DNA of 64,000 bases from Shewanella halotolerans (GTDB lineage: Bacteria > Pseudomonadota > Gammaproteobacteria > Enterobacterales > Shewanellaceae). The notes under the pieces are model-generated. The model saw only the letters and a program-made list of their open reading frames with translations. It did no database searches and was not told the origin of the DNA. How positions within the stretch are numbered: position 1 is the first letter of the stretch; each line of letters starts with the position of its first letter. Of this stretch, positions 10,479 to 18,757 are shown piece after piece. A program made the position numbers and the translations under genes. The DNA lies in contig NZ_CP080417.1 in the NCBI RefSeq assembly GCF_019457535.1, forward strand, positions 3,534,001-3,598,000, read 5' to 3'.

Positions 10479-10627
10479 TGGGCCCCAGCCCTATTACCGC
10501 CTCTATCAATCGGTCATGGGCTTAACCTATTTTGATTGGTGCAATTAGATTGGCATCAGGCACCCAATGTTGTTAGTGTGACCCTAGATTAGGACGACTC
10601 ACACCAAATAAACGACGGAAATCAGTT

Positions 10628-11512
10628 ATGCCACGCTTACTTTGCATGTTAATCGCCATCATTTCATTCTCCACATCCTTCGCACTTCAGGCAGCCACAG
10701 AGACCGAGATTGAACAGCCGAAAGCCAGCTTGCCCCACTCCCAGACGCCTATCCTCGACCGTCCCCTGGTGGAGCGTTACATACTGGATGAGCTCAAGGC
10801 ATTGAGGATGGAGCAGCAAGATCTCGAGCGCCGCATGACGGTGGAGATCACCGACCGTGAGCTGGCGGTGGCCGACAAGTCGCTGAACTATGCCAACGTG
10901 ACGGTTACTTACTTCTTCTACATCATCGCGGGCGTCGCATCCTTGATCGCCTTCATCGGCTGGCAGTCCCTTAGAGAGATCAAGACCAACACCGCCAAGC
11001 TGGCGGCCGAGCAGCTGCAATCCATCACAGAGCAATACGAAGAGAAGTTCAAGGTACTGGAGCAAGACCTTAAGCGTAAGAGCCGCATCATCACCAAGAA
11101 CAACCGTGAGATCGAGATCATCAACGAGATCCACACCCTCTGGCTACACGCCCAAAGTGCCCAGACCCCGGAGCAGAAGATCGCCGTCTATAACGAGATC
11201 CTCACCATACGCCCGGGCGACCTGGAGGCCATGACCTACAAGGCCGACGCGGCCATGGAGATGCGCGAGTTTAACTGGGCGCTGAGCCTATGTAACCGGG
11301 TGCTTGAGGTCGACGGCAGCAACGCCCACGCCCTCTATCAACGCGCCTGCGCCTTCGCCTGTCTGGGACAGGAGGAGCGTGCCCTGTCGGATCTTGAGCA
11401 GGCTATTGAAAACAGCGTCTCCTTCAAGGAGGTGGCCGCCAACGAGGACGACTTCAGTAACCTGAGAAGCAACCCCAGGTTCGACATACTGATCTCTTCC
11501 AGCGAGAGCTAA
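10628..11512 (+). CDS. Membrane-anchored TPR protein of unknown role
   Basis: The product has a signal-peptide-like start (residues 1-22, ending LQA), a helical periplasmic stretch, one clear membrane segment at about residues 95-114 (FFYIIAGVASLIAFIGW), then a coiled coil (about 118-165) and two to three tetratricopeptide repeats (about 175-275). Such repeats usually bind partner proteins. The partner is not apparent, because the neighbours (an EAL protein and a methyltransferase) are separate units. The last 20 residues (FSNLRSNPRFDIL) resemble the end of many TPR proteins. A terminator follows directly. Confidence 0.75.
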   Translation: MPRLLCMLIAIISFSTSFALQAATETEIEQPKASLPHSQTPILDRPLVERYILDELKALRMEQQDLERRMTVEITDRELAVADKSLNYANVTVTYFFYIIAGVASLIAFIGWQSLREIKTNTAKLAAEQLQSITEQYEEKFKVLEQDLKRKSRIITKNNREIEIINEIHTLWLHAQSAQTPEQKIAVYNEILTIRPGDLEAMTYKADAAMEMREFNWALSLCNRVLEVDGSNAHALYQRACAFACLGQEERALSDLEQAIENSVSFKEVAANEDDFSNLRSNPRFDILISSSES

Positions 11513-11520
11513 CTGACGCT

Positions 11521-11573
11521 GGGCACCTGCAAAACTCTCCTCCCTAGCGCTAAGCGGCGCAGGTGTCCCTTTT
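11521..11573 (+). terminator. Rho-independent terminator after the TPR gene
   Basis: GGGCACCTGC at 11521-11530 pairs, with one bulge, with GCAGGTGTCCC at 11559-11569 and is followed by TTTT. The loop is long (28 bases) and holds a smaller gcgct-agcgg-like fold. Confidence 0.7.
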
Positions 11574-11657
11574 CGCCGCTAACGCCCATACTTAAATAAG
11601 CCATTCATCATATGCCGCCGTGAGCCTGTGGGCGCGGCGTGTGAACGGGAGGCCGAT

Positions 11658-12317
11658 ATGTCACGTATCATCGCCTATTGTTACGACAGCTTCATGCGCG
11701 GGCCCGAGCAGGCCTGTCTCATCGACTGGCGCCGTAACTTACTCAGCCAGGTCAGCGGCCGGGTGCTGGAAATTGGTGCCGGTACCGGTGCCAGCCTGCC
11801 ACTCTATCCGAAACACAAGGATCTGGAGCTGGTACTGACCGAGCCCGATGTGGACATGATGCGCCTCTTGGAGAAGGCCGTCGCCGAGCGCCCGGGTAGC
11901 AATATCACCCTGCTGGACTGCCCGGCAGAGTCCATCGACAGTGAAGATTCGAGCTTCGACTGGGTGTTTGTCTCCCTGGTGTGCTGCACGGTCCAGGACC
12001 TGCCCGGGACACTGGCGGAGATCTGGCGGGTACTCAAACCCGGTGGTCGCCTGCTATTTCTCGAGCATGTCGCCGCCGAACCTGGGACTCGCAGACGCCG
12101 CTGGCAAGACAGACTCAACTTCATCTGGCGCCGTATCGCCGGCAATTGCCACCTCAACCGCGAGACGGAGGCGCAGATCCGCCGCGCGGGCTTCGAGATA
12201 GAGTCGATCACCCGGGAGAGCATGCGCAAGGCAATGCCTCTGGCCAGGCCGACGATTCGCGGCGTAGCGCTCAAACCCTTAGCCTCATCTAAGCACAGAG
12301 CCCCATCTGAGCCCTAA
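11658..12317 (+). CDS. Class I SAM-dependent methyltransferase (METTL7/UbiE-like)
   Basis: A Rossmann-type methyltransferase of 219 residues. Motif I is VLEIGAGTGASLPLYP, the acidic end of strand 2 is TEPD, and motif IV/post I contains FDWVFVSLVCCTVQDL followed by RVLKPGGRLLFLEHV, typical of UbiE-like and METTL7-like enzymes. I chose the ATG at 11658 because gggagg lies seven bases upstream; a GTG 30 bases earlier has no such site. The substrate is unknown; a hydrophobic small molecule or lipid is plausible from the family. The last codons and stop lie inside a degenerate 18-base repeat, so the C-terminus (SSKHRAPSEP) may be a recent extension. It converges on the radical SAM gene. Confidence 0.85.
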   Translation: MSRIIAYCYDSFMRGPEQACLIDWRRNLLSQVSGRVLEIGAGTGASLPLYPKHKDLELVLTEPDVDMMRLLEKAVAERPGSNITLLDCPAESIDSEDSSFDWVFVSLVCCTVQDLPGTLAEIWRVLKPGGRLLFLEHVAAEPGTRRRRWQDRLNFIWRRIAGNCHLNRETEAQIRRAGFEIESITRESMRKAMPLARPTIRGVALKPLASSKHRAPSEP

Positions 12318-12355
12318 GCCCTATCTAAGCCGTAAGCCCCACCTAAGCCACAAGC
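12284..12355 (+). repeat. Four degenerate 18-base repeats across the methyltransferase stop
   Basis: About four copies of a unit like ccatctaagccctaagcc run from inside the end of the methyltransferase gene, through its stop codon and into the intergenic space. The copies differ at several bases. Confidence 0.7.
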
Positions 12356-12374
12356 ATCCTCTCAACCATTCACC

Positions 12375-13463
12375 TCAGTCGCGATGGATCCGCACCGCGA
12401 TCCGCCGTGCGCCAAAGTCTTCCCGCACCCTGGCGAAGCGTCCTGGCAGCGGCGCGCCGCAGTATCGGCAGGCACCCTGCTCATCCAGCGCATACTGCCC
12501 GAGCTGATACCAGTCACGCTCGATCAGGCGTTTGTGGCAGTTGGCGCAGTAGGTGGCGTCGGAATCTGGGTCATGCACATTGCCGCAATAGACATAATGC
12601 AGGCCGTGATTGAGGGCGATGCGCCGCGCCCGTTGCAGCGTACTTAGCGGTGTCGGCGGCCTGTCGAGCAGCTTAAAGTCGGGGTGAAAGGCGCTGAAAT
12701 GCAGCGGCACATCTGGCCCCAGGTTTTCCACCAGCCACTGACACATGGCATTGAGCTCCTCATCGCTATCGTTCTCGCCGGGGATCAACAATGTGGTTAT
12801 CTCAAACCATACCTGGGTCTCATGCTTGAGGTAGAGCAGGGTCTCAAGCACAGGTTGCAGCTGGCCGTGACAGATCTTGTGATAAAACGACTCGCTAAAG
12901 GCCTTGAGGTCGATATTGGCCGCGTCCATATAGCGATAAAACTCAATCCTCGGCGCATCACAGATATAGCCCGCGCTCACCGCCACGCTCTTAAGCCCAA
13001 GTTCATGGGCCGCCTGGGCGGCATCTATGGCGTACTCCATAAACACCACAGGATCGTTATAGGTAAAGGCGATGCTCTTGCAGCCGTGGCGACGGGCGGT
13101 GGCCGCCAGCTCGTCTGGCATGGCGCTGTCACACAGGGTATCCATCTGGCGCGACTTACTCATGTCCCAGTTTTGACAGAAGAGACAGCTCAGGTTGCAC
13201 CCGGCGGTGCCGAAACTGAGCACGCTTGAGCCGGGGTAGAAATGGTTCAGCGGCTTCTTCTCGATAGGGTCGATACAGAAACCCGAGGAGCGACCATAGC
13301 TGGTCAGCACTATCTCGCCTTGATGGTGCATGCGCACAAAGCAGGCGCCGCGTTTGCCCTCGCGCAATGTGCACTTGCGCGGGCAGACGTCGCAGCACAC
13401 CCGCCCGTCATCCAGGGCATGCCAATATTGGGTCTGAAAGTATGCCGGTGGTGCAGTTAACAT
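12375..13463 (-). CDS. AmmeMemoRadiSam system radical SAM enzyme
   Basis: Radical SAM protein of 362 residues related to pyruvate-formate-lyase activases. The 4Fe-4S cluster cysteines are in CNLSCLFC (Cys89, Cys93, Cys96), preceded by the family-typical CPRKC and GACFVR near residues 27-44 and the LNHFYPG segment. The C-terminal 70 residues hold two zinc-ribbon-like pairs (CANC, CRYC). It is divergent from the Memo and AMMECR1 genes with a 62-base gap; this three-gene set is the AmmeMemoRadiSam module found across bacteria and archaea. The reaction is not established. Cluster-based radical chemistry on a protein or small molecule, with Memo as a metal-binding partner, is the reasonable expectation. 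Confidence 0.93.
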   Translation of the reverse strand: MLTAPPAYFQTQYWHALDDGRVCCDVCPRKCTLREGKRGACFVRMHHQGEIVLTSYGRSSGFCIDPIEKKPLNHFYPGSSVLSFGTAGCNLSCLFCQNWDMSKSRQMDTLCDSAMPDELAATARRHGCKSIAFTYNDPVVFMEYAIDAAQAAHELGLKSVAVSAGYICDAPRIEFYRYMDAANIDLKAFSESFYHKICHGQLQPVLETLLYLKHETQVWFEITTLLIPGENDSDEELNAMCQWLVENLGPDVPLHFSAFHPDFKLLDRPPTPLSTLQRARRIALNHGLHYVYCGNVHDPDSDATYCANCHKRLIERDWYQLGQYALDEQGACRYCGAPLPGRFARVREDFGARRIAVRIHRD

Positions 13464-13525
13464 GGGAGTTTGCCTGTCGTTGACCTACACTGAAAGTATA
13501 GTTGACGCCCTGCTAGGGGAGAGAG

Positions 13526-14326
13526 ATGAAGTACCGACAAGCCGCCGTCGCCGGGCGATTCTATCCGGCCGAACCTGGACTACTCACCCAGCAACTTACC
13601 CACTATTTCGGCCAGGCTCCCAGCGTTCACATTATCCCTAAGGGCCTCATTCTGCCCCACGCCGGTTATCTCTACTCTGGCGAGGTGGCCGCCAAGGCGG
13701 TAAACCTGCTGCGCAATCGCCCAGACGGCTATCGGCGCGTCGTCCTGTTAGGCCCCAGCCACTATGTGGGCCTCAACGGCTGCGCCCTGCCCCGCAGCGA
13801 CCGCTTCATCACCCCCTTGGGTGAGATCCCCATCGACAGAGTAGGCATCGAGCAGTTGCTCAACCGCCGACTCGCCATCGCCTCAGACATGGCCCATCAG
13901 AGAGAACATGCTCTGGAGGTGGAACTGCCGCTACTGCAATTCTGTCTGGACGACTTCATCCTACTGCCCGTGGTGGTGGGCAGCGCCAGCCCAGAGTCGG
14001 TATGCCAGCTGATCCAGGCGGTCGCCGATAGCGATACCCTGATCGTGGTCAGCAGCGATCTCAGCCACTACCACCCCTATCTGGATGCCAACCGGATAGA
14101 CACAGACACCCGCAGCCACATACTGGCACTCGACCCACACCTGGCGCCGGAACAGGCCTGTGGCTGTCATGCCCTCAACGGCCTGCTGGCCTATGCCAAG
14201 TTAATGAATTGGCAGATAAAGTGCGTTACCCACACCAACTCGGGTGACGTGACCGCGCGCGCCCAGGCCCGACGCCCGAGGGATGATGAGGAGGTGGTCG
14301 GCTATGCCAGCTTCGCCCTCTATTGA
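13526..14326 (+). CDS. AmmeMemoRadiSam system protein B (Memo family)
   Basis: Memo-like protein of 266 residues, structurally related to class III extradiol dioxygenases. Likely metal ligands are the histidines in LPHAGYLYSG (near residue 46), GPSHYVG (near residue 77) and SSDLSHYHPY (about 191-197). The N-terminal AVAGRFYPA is characteristic of the family. The start has a good ribosome site (ggggagagag). The 3' end overlaps the AMMECR1 gene by 23 bases, which suggests translational coupling. In animals the homologue binds reduced copper or iron; the bacterial role is unsettled. Confidence 0.94.
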   Translation: MKYRQAAVAGRFYPAEPGLLTQQLTHYFGQAPSVHIIPKGLILPHAGYLYSGEVAAKAVNLLRNRPDGYRRVVLLGPSHYVGLNGCALPRSDRFITPLGEIPIDRVGIEQLLNRRLAIASDMAHQREHALEVELPLLQFCLDDFILLPVVVGSASPESVCQLIQAVADSDTLIVVSSDLSHYHPYLDANRIDTDTRSHILALDPHLAPEQACGCHALNGLLAYAKLMNWQIKCVTHTNSGDVTARAQARRPRDDEEVVGYASFALY

Positions 14327-14879
14327 ACTGACCGCCAGCGACAAGGCCTGCCTGCTGGATCTGGTGTGGCAGGTGATAGATGCCGGGTTAACACAGGGAG
14401 GATTGACGCTACCAGAGGCTCCCGAGAGTGAGGCCCTGCTCACCCCGGCCGCCTGTTTCGTCACCCTGCACCAGGGCGGTGAACTCAGGGGCTGTATCGG
14501 CCGGGTAGATGCCTGCGAGCCCCTGTGGCTGTGCGCCTGTGAAAACGCCTATGGCGCGGCCTTTAAGGACCGCCGCTTCGCCCCGCTGCGAAGTGAAGAG
14601 CGCGAGTCGCTCACCTTAGATATCTCTATCCTCTCGCCGCTGACTCCTATGGAAAACCAGGGGGAAGCGGCCTTGCGCTCCAGCCTGCGTCCCAACATCG
14701 ACGGCCTACTCATGGATGACGGCCACCGCCGCGCCCTGTTTCTCCCCTCGGTATGGCAGAGCCTGCCAGCCCCCAAGGACTTCGTCGCCGCCCTCAAACA
14801 GAAAGGCGGCTGGTCCCAGGATTATTGGCGTGACACCATCACGCTGCATAGGTTTACCACTCAGGTCATTGCATCATGA
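14304..14879 (+). CDS. AmmeMemoRadiSam system protein A (AMMECR1 domain)
   Basis: A single AMMECR1 domain of 191 residues. Diagnostic stretches are CFVTLHQGGELRGCIG (about residues 45-60), AAFKDRRFAPL, and the later DISILSPLTPM and DGHRRALFLPSVW. I place the start at the ATG at 14304 because aggagg lies nine bases upstream; the alternative ATG 21 bases earlier has no such site. The gene overlaps the end of the Memo gene and should be co-translated with it. Function is unknown. The conserved LRGCIG cysteine motif suggests it may carry a thioester or modified residue, which is inference. Confidence 0.93.
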   Translation: MPASPSIELTASDKACLLDLVWQVIDAGLTQGGLTLPEAPESEALLTPAACFVTLHQGGELRGCIGRVDACEPLWLCACENAYGAAFKDRRFAPLRSEERESLTLDISILSPLTPMENQGEAALRSSLRPNIDGLLMDDGHRRALFLPSVWQSLPAPKDFVAALKQKGGWSQDYWRDTITLHRFTTQVIAS

Positions 14880-15884
14880 CCTTTGGCACAGCTTTGGCCA
14901 AGCAGTAGTTGGCATAGGCTTGGGATTTGGCATAGGTTGGGGATTTAGCATCTGGCTGATTGGATACTCGGCATGGGTGTTGTAGGTCATACCTTCATTC
15001 TTACCTATCGCCTGCCCGGCGGGGATGGAGGACATTGTGATTAATGTCAGAAACTGAAGGTTAGCGCATAGCGTTGTGGTCGTTTGCTAGGTGAAATTGA
15101 AGGTCGCACCTTCGCTTTAACCTAACGCCTGCCCGGCGGGTGCTGTACATGGAAGTGCGAATGTCGTGATCACAGGGAAGTGAAGGAACGACGTATGTGC
15201 AAGCACTCAGTATCTAACGTCTCTTCGATTTAGCGTCGATTGTTATCGATTAGGAGGCAGCATTTGGCCACATTTGTATTTGCGGGGGATTTGAAGGTCG
15301 CACCTTCATTTGTGACTTATCGCCTGCCCGGCGGGGATTGTGAAGATAAGCCTGTGACACGGTGAGTGAAGCGCAGCTTCGTGCTCACGAACGAGAGGCA
15401 TGGATGCCGAACTGGCATTTAAACACGGATGTTATTTGAATAAGTCCCTTTAGGCTCTGCGAAATCATCTGACCTCCACGGATGCAGGGAATGCCAAAAT
15501 GTCGGGAACATTTTCGGCCCGGCCATCGACGTCCGCAGATGCATCGACACTCGGTATCTAACGTCGGTTCGATGTGACGGCATTAGTGTGAATATGGACA
15601 TGAGACACTAACCGACTTATACCACGAAAGAGCTAGTTGCCAGTCAGTAAGTTGCAATCGGAGAAGACACAAATGCAGATCCAACCATCTTTTACGCAGA
15701 GGGGCTTGTCCTGCTCTGCCGCCTCCTAGCAAGCAGATTTAGCATGAAATAGAGATTGAGTATCCACAGTTAAATGATGATTTCCAACGTAAAAATAAAA
15801 ATAACCTATTATATATAGACCGCATCGCGCCTTTATTCTTGATTCCTGGGCGCTTGGCATAACGACAAGATGGAGAATTGCACT
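14880..15884. repeat. Intergenic kilobase with decayed copies of the structured repeat
   Basis: No credible gene lies here. The core CGCCTGCCCGGCGGG occurs at 15009-15024, 15126-15140 and 15321-15336, the last two preceded by a small GAAGGTCGCACCTTC hairpin. The conserved exit block TATCTAACGTC occurs at about 15211 and 15555. One double-hairpin module lies at about 15455-15525. The outer stems of these copies pair poorly, so I read them as decayed members of the family that is intact at 17.9-18.4 and 20.8-21.6 kb. A separate hairpin (GTGAG..GAAGC / GCTTC..CTCAC) sits at about 15362-15389. The first 100 bases are low-complexity 'ttggcatagg' runs. About 15600-15860 shows nothing else except the AT-rich probable promoter of the next gene. 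Confidence 0.75.
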
Positions 15885-17672
15885 ATGAATCCTATCCGCT
15901 CGCTTATTCTGTTAATGACTTCTGTGCTGGTATACGTCGGCGGCGCAGTCGCCCAGACATCCCCCGCACCTGAAAACGGACAGGCATTCGATTCGGGTAT
16001 ATCGAACCGAAACTACCCACATTCGGACTGGGCGTTGATAAATGGCAAGATCTACACGGTAAACCCAGACCAGCCCTGGGCCTCGGCGATTGTGGTCGAG
16101 GACAACAAGATCACCTATGTCGGCGATGCGGCAGGCCTCAAGAATCATATCGGTATCACAACCGAGGTCGTGGACCTAGAGGGTAAAATGGTGGTCCCCG
16201 GCTTCGTCGAAGGGCACTTTCACGTGGTTGCCGGGGGGATTGTCGCCCAGGGGGTCGACCTGCAAACCGACAACAAGGATGAGGTGTTTGAAAAACTTCG
16301 CCAGTACGTGAAGGACAATCCGGATCTCAAGGTAATCGAGGGATATGGGGTGCGCCTCAGTACGTTCGCGGATGGTTTGCCAACAAAGGCTATGTTCGAC
16401 AAGATAGAATCCAAACGCCCTATCTATCTTTGGACAGTTGACGGCCACAGTGCCTTTGTGAATTCCAAGGCACTCGAGATAGCTGGCGTAGACAAGAATA
16501 CACCCGACACGGTTCCCGGTTATTCTTCCTTCGATAGGGATTCGAATGGTAATCCAACGGGCTTCATCATCGAAGTACCCGCGCAGTTGCAGGTACTGTC
16601 CAAGCTCAGAACATTCGATGCAGACACGGTTCTTGAAGGCGTTAATGATTGGCTGCCAAGGTTCTCGGCCGCTGGCATCACCACGGTTTTTGACTATGGC
16701 GTGCAAGGCCTAAGCAACGAGGAAGCCTTCGACTGGTTGCAAAAGCGTGAAAAAGAAGGCGCACTTCCTATTCGTTTACAAGGCTCCTTTTACTGGAACG
16801 ATCCCAAGAGCGATCCGATAGCTCCGCTGCTGGAGCTAAAACAGAAGTACAATTCAGAGCTGGTTAAAGTCGACACACTCAAGATCAACCTCGACGGCGG
16901 CGACGAAAAGTGGAGTGCGCTCCTAACAGCCCCCTACGCCGACAAGCCGGACATCAAGGTCGAACCTATCATCCCCTACGACATCCTCAACAAGGTCGTA
17001 CAGGAGGCCGATGCCAAGGGGCTCAATATCACCTGTCATTGCTTTGGCGATCTTGCCGTACGCAAGCTGCTCGACGCTGTCGAAGGGGCAATTAAGGCCA
17101 ACCCGGCAAGGGAACGCCACCACACGGTCTCCCATGCCGTGTTAGTGCATCCAGACGACATTCCTCGCTTCGGTCCGCTTAGCGTGACCTACGACACCAC
17201 AGGTTTCTGGATGAGTCTGGATCCGCTGCTTCAGAGCATTACTACTGATCGCTTTGGCGCGGAGCGTGTCCAGGCGATGTTTCCGATGAAGCAAATAAGG
17301 GAAGCAGGTGGAAACATCTCCCTAGGTTCAGACTGGCCTGCATCCGGATATCTTTCCGAATATCGCCCTCTTCTGTCCATCCGCACAGCAGTCACCCGTC
17401 AGTTGCCGGGACGCGACGATGTTCCGCCGCTTGGTGGTGAAGACGCACGGGTTCCTTTGGAGATGGCAATTTACGCGCAGACTCTGGGGGCGGCTAAGGG
17501 CAGAGGTTTAAACGACAAGATAGGCTCTCTGGAAGTTGGCAAGTTAGCCGACATGGTCGTACTGGATCAAAATCTGTTCGATATCGAGCCGCATGAAATC
17601 GACAAAACGAAGGTCCTGTTCACCATCATGAACGGCAAGGTGACCTATGACCACCTTGCCGTAACCAAGTAG
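15885..17672 (+). CDS. Exported amidohydrolase (YtcJ-like, Amidohydro_3)
   Basis: A 595-residue metal-dependent hydrolase with a signal peptide (residues 1-23, ending AVAQ). The metal-site HxH is His111-Phe-His113 in EGHFHVV. Further family motifs are the DGGDEKWSALL region, CHCFGDLAVRKLLDA, HAVLVHPDD and GSDWPASGY with the late catalytic Asp. I chose the ATG at 15885 because ggag lies nine bases upstream and it leaves a clean signal peptide. The family hydrolyses amides, imines or formyl groups on small molecules; the substrate here is unknown. The gene stands alone between blocks of the structured repeat in the same orientation on both sides, so it may be an acquired unit. A strong terminator follows. 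Confidence 0.9.
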   Translation: MNPIRSLILLMTSVLVYVGGAVAQTSPAPENGQAFDSGISNRNYPHSDWALINGKIYTVNPDQPWASAIVVEDNKITYVGDAAGLKNHIGITTEVVDLEGKMVVPGFVEGHFHVVAGGIVAQGVDLQTDNKDEVFEKLRQYVKDNPDLKVIEGYGVRLSTFADGLPTKAMFDKIESKRPIYLWTVDGHSAFVNSKALEIAGVDKNTPDTVPGYSSFDRDSNGNPTGFIIEVPAQLQVLSKLRTFDADTVLEGVNDWLPRFSAAGITTVFDYGVQGLSNEEAFDWLQKREKEGALPIRLQGSFYWNDPKSDPIAPLLELKQKYNSELVKVDTLKINLDGGDEKWSALLTAPYADKPDIKVEPIIPYDILNKVVQEADAKGLNITCHCFGDLAVRKLLDAVEGAIKANPARERHHTVSHAVLVHPDDIPRFGPLSVTYDTTGFWMSLDPLLQSITTDRFGAERVQAMFPMKQIREAGGNISLGSDWPASGYLSEYRPLLSIRTAVTRQLPGRDDVPPLGGEDARVPLEMAIYAQTLGAAKGRGLNDKIGSLEVGKLADMVVLDQNLFDIEPHEIDKTKVLFTIMNGKVTYDHLAVTK

Positions 17673-17716
17673 GGAAGCAAGTAGCAGAAAGAGTCATTAA
17701 ATAAGAATTTAGCCTG

Positions 17717-17764
17717 ACCGGCTTGCGTTCTAACAGTTTTGTGAACGCAAGCCGGTTTTGTTTT
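17717..17764 (+). terminator. Rho-independent terminator after the amidohydrolase
   Basis: A perfect 14-base stem (ACCGGCTTGCGTTC / GAACGCAAGCCGGT) with a 12-base loop is followed by TTTGTTTT. Confidence 0.95.
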
Positions 17765-17849
17765 AAATCAAATCAACACTGTTGAGCCAAAAACCTAATT
17801 GGCTTGCGTCCAAAAACGACTTCGCTTTGACTGGATGATGAATATCAAA

Positions 17850-17945
17850 CGCCTGCCCGGCGGGGATATGTGACAACACCTCAAGGTTTAATATTCCCTA
17901 TTTAGATTGGTATCACTGAGCGTCGCTATCATTGGTTTAGTGGAT
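17850..17945 (+). repeat. Structured repeat, truncated copy P0
   Basis: The core CGCCTGCCCGGCGGGG lies at 17850-17865, followed after a short, poorly paired segment by a degenerate exit block (GGTATCACTGAGCGTC). The internal stems are missing, so this copy is a remnant directly before copy P1. Confidence 0.6.
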
Positions 17946-18215
17946 TTGAAGGTCGTACCTTTGCTGTAACCTAACGCCTGCCCGGCGGGGGTTGTGCAGA
18001 TACGCCTGTGAGACGCTGTGCGCCATCTGACCTCCAAGGATGGAGGGAATGCCAGTATATGTAGGGAACATATTTGGCCCTGGCCGCTCTGCGAAATCAT
18101 CTGACCTCCAAGGATGGAGGGAATGCCGAGAAATGTCGGGAACATTTTCGGCCCTGCTTTCGAAGGTCACCGGCGTATCTACACTCGATATCTAACGTCT
18201 CTTCGATTTGGCTTC
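17946..18215 (+). repeat. Structured repeat, copy P1 (plus orientation)
   Basis: In order: the GAAGGT-cgt-ACCTTT hairpin, core CGCCTGCCCGGCGGGG (17975-17990), left outer arm at 17994-18011 (GTGCAGATACGCCTGTGA), an internal region with two copies of a double-hairpin module (about 18024-18084 and 18098-18156), right outer arm at 18168-18185 and exit block TATCTAACGTCTCTTCGATTT. The outer arms pair at 16 of 18 positions. The module hairpins are CCTCCA-agga-TGGAGG and a longer stem around ATGT-nggga-ACAT. Confidence 0.85.
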
Positions 18216-18265
18216 ATTGTTGTCGATTGGGAAGCAGCATTTGGCTGCATTGATATTGGCGGGAG

Positions 18266-18430
18266 ATTTGAAGGTCAAACCTTCGCGGCAATCTATCGCC
18301 TGCCCGGCGGGGGTTGTGCAGATACACCTGTGAGACGCCGTGAATAAATCCCTTTAGGCTCTGCCGAAACATCCCTGTTTCGGAAGCTCACCGGCGTATC
18401 TACACCCGGTATCTAACGTCTCTTTGATTT
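18266..18430 (+). repeat. Structured repeat, copy P2 (plus orientation)
   Basis: Core at 18297-18312, left outer arm 18316-18334, right outer arm 18387-18405 (16 of 19 pairs). The inner hairpin CCGAAACA-TCCC-TGTTTCGG at 18364-18383 is perfect. The exit block TATCTAACGTCTCTTTGATTT ends the copy. It lacks the double-hairpin module seen in P1, so that module appears to be an optional insertion at the inner stem. The 18206-18296 segment between P1 and P2 resembles the segment before the 15321 core. Confidence 0.88.
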
Positions 18431-18757
18431 AGCTTCATTGGGGGGCATTGAGACAAGTTATTATTTTTAAGAAAAAAACGAACAAAAATGTGACCGAAGA
18501 TGTTGATTACTACCTGACCAATAGCTTAATGTGTAACCAATCAAGGACAGAGCTAGGCCTACTCGAATCAAAATCGACACGCCATTCAGGGAATGAAAAA
18601 GCCAACCACCACACGCCAATCACCTCCCTCAAAAAGTTAACTCTGCCTCATTTATTTACATGCTTGGTCTCCTACCATACAAGGTAGCGTACCTTGCAAG
18701 GTCTCACTAATAAATTGTTAGCTATACGTAGATTTATATACTCAAAGGACTTTAAAA
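18431..18757. other. AT-rich leader before the DUF262 cassette
   Basis: No supported gene is present. The base composition falls sharply after the last repeat at about 18430. The 7-mer GTTAGCT at 18717-18723 is identical to the right-end 7-mer of the attC-like site at 20354-20360, so it is a plausible left cassette boundary. The ribosome site for the next gene is caaagga at about 18743-18749. Confidence 0.5.

Noticed and set aside
14990..15580. CRISPR-like array because of repeated GC-rich 15-mers
   Set aside because: Copies are unevenly spaced (117, 195 bases), lie inside a larger palindrome and have no uniform spacers or cas genes nearby.
17888..18347. Possible small genes in both directions across the repeat block
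   Set aside because: They are frames through the structured repeat, have no ribosome site and no consistent protein across copies.
18448..18687. A 79-residue frame before the DUF262 gene
   Set aside because: No ribosome site, Lys/Asn/Thr-rich random composition, and it lies in the AT-rich leader of the cassette.
18640..18723. A second attC-like site before the DUF262 gene
   Set aside because: Only the right-end 7-mer GTTAGCT is convincing; the left half does not pair well, so I call only a cassette boundary.
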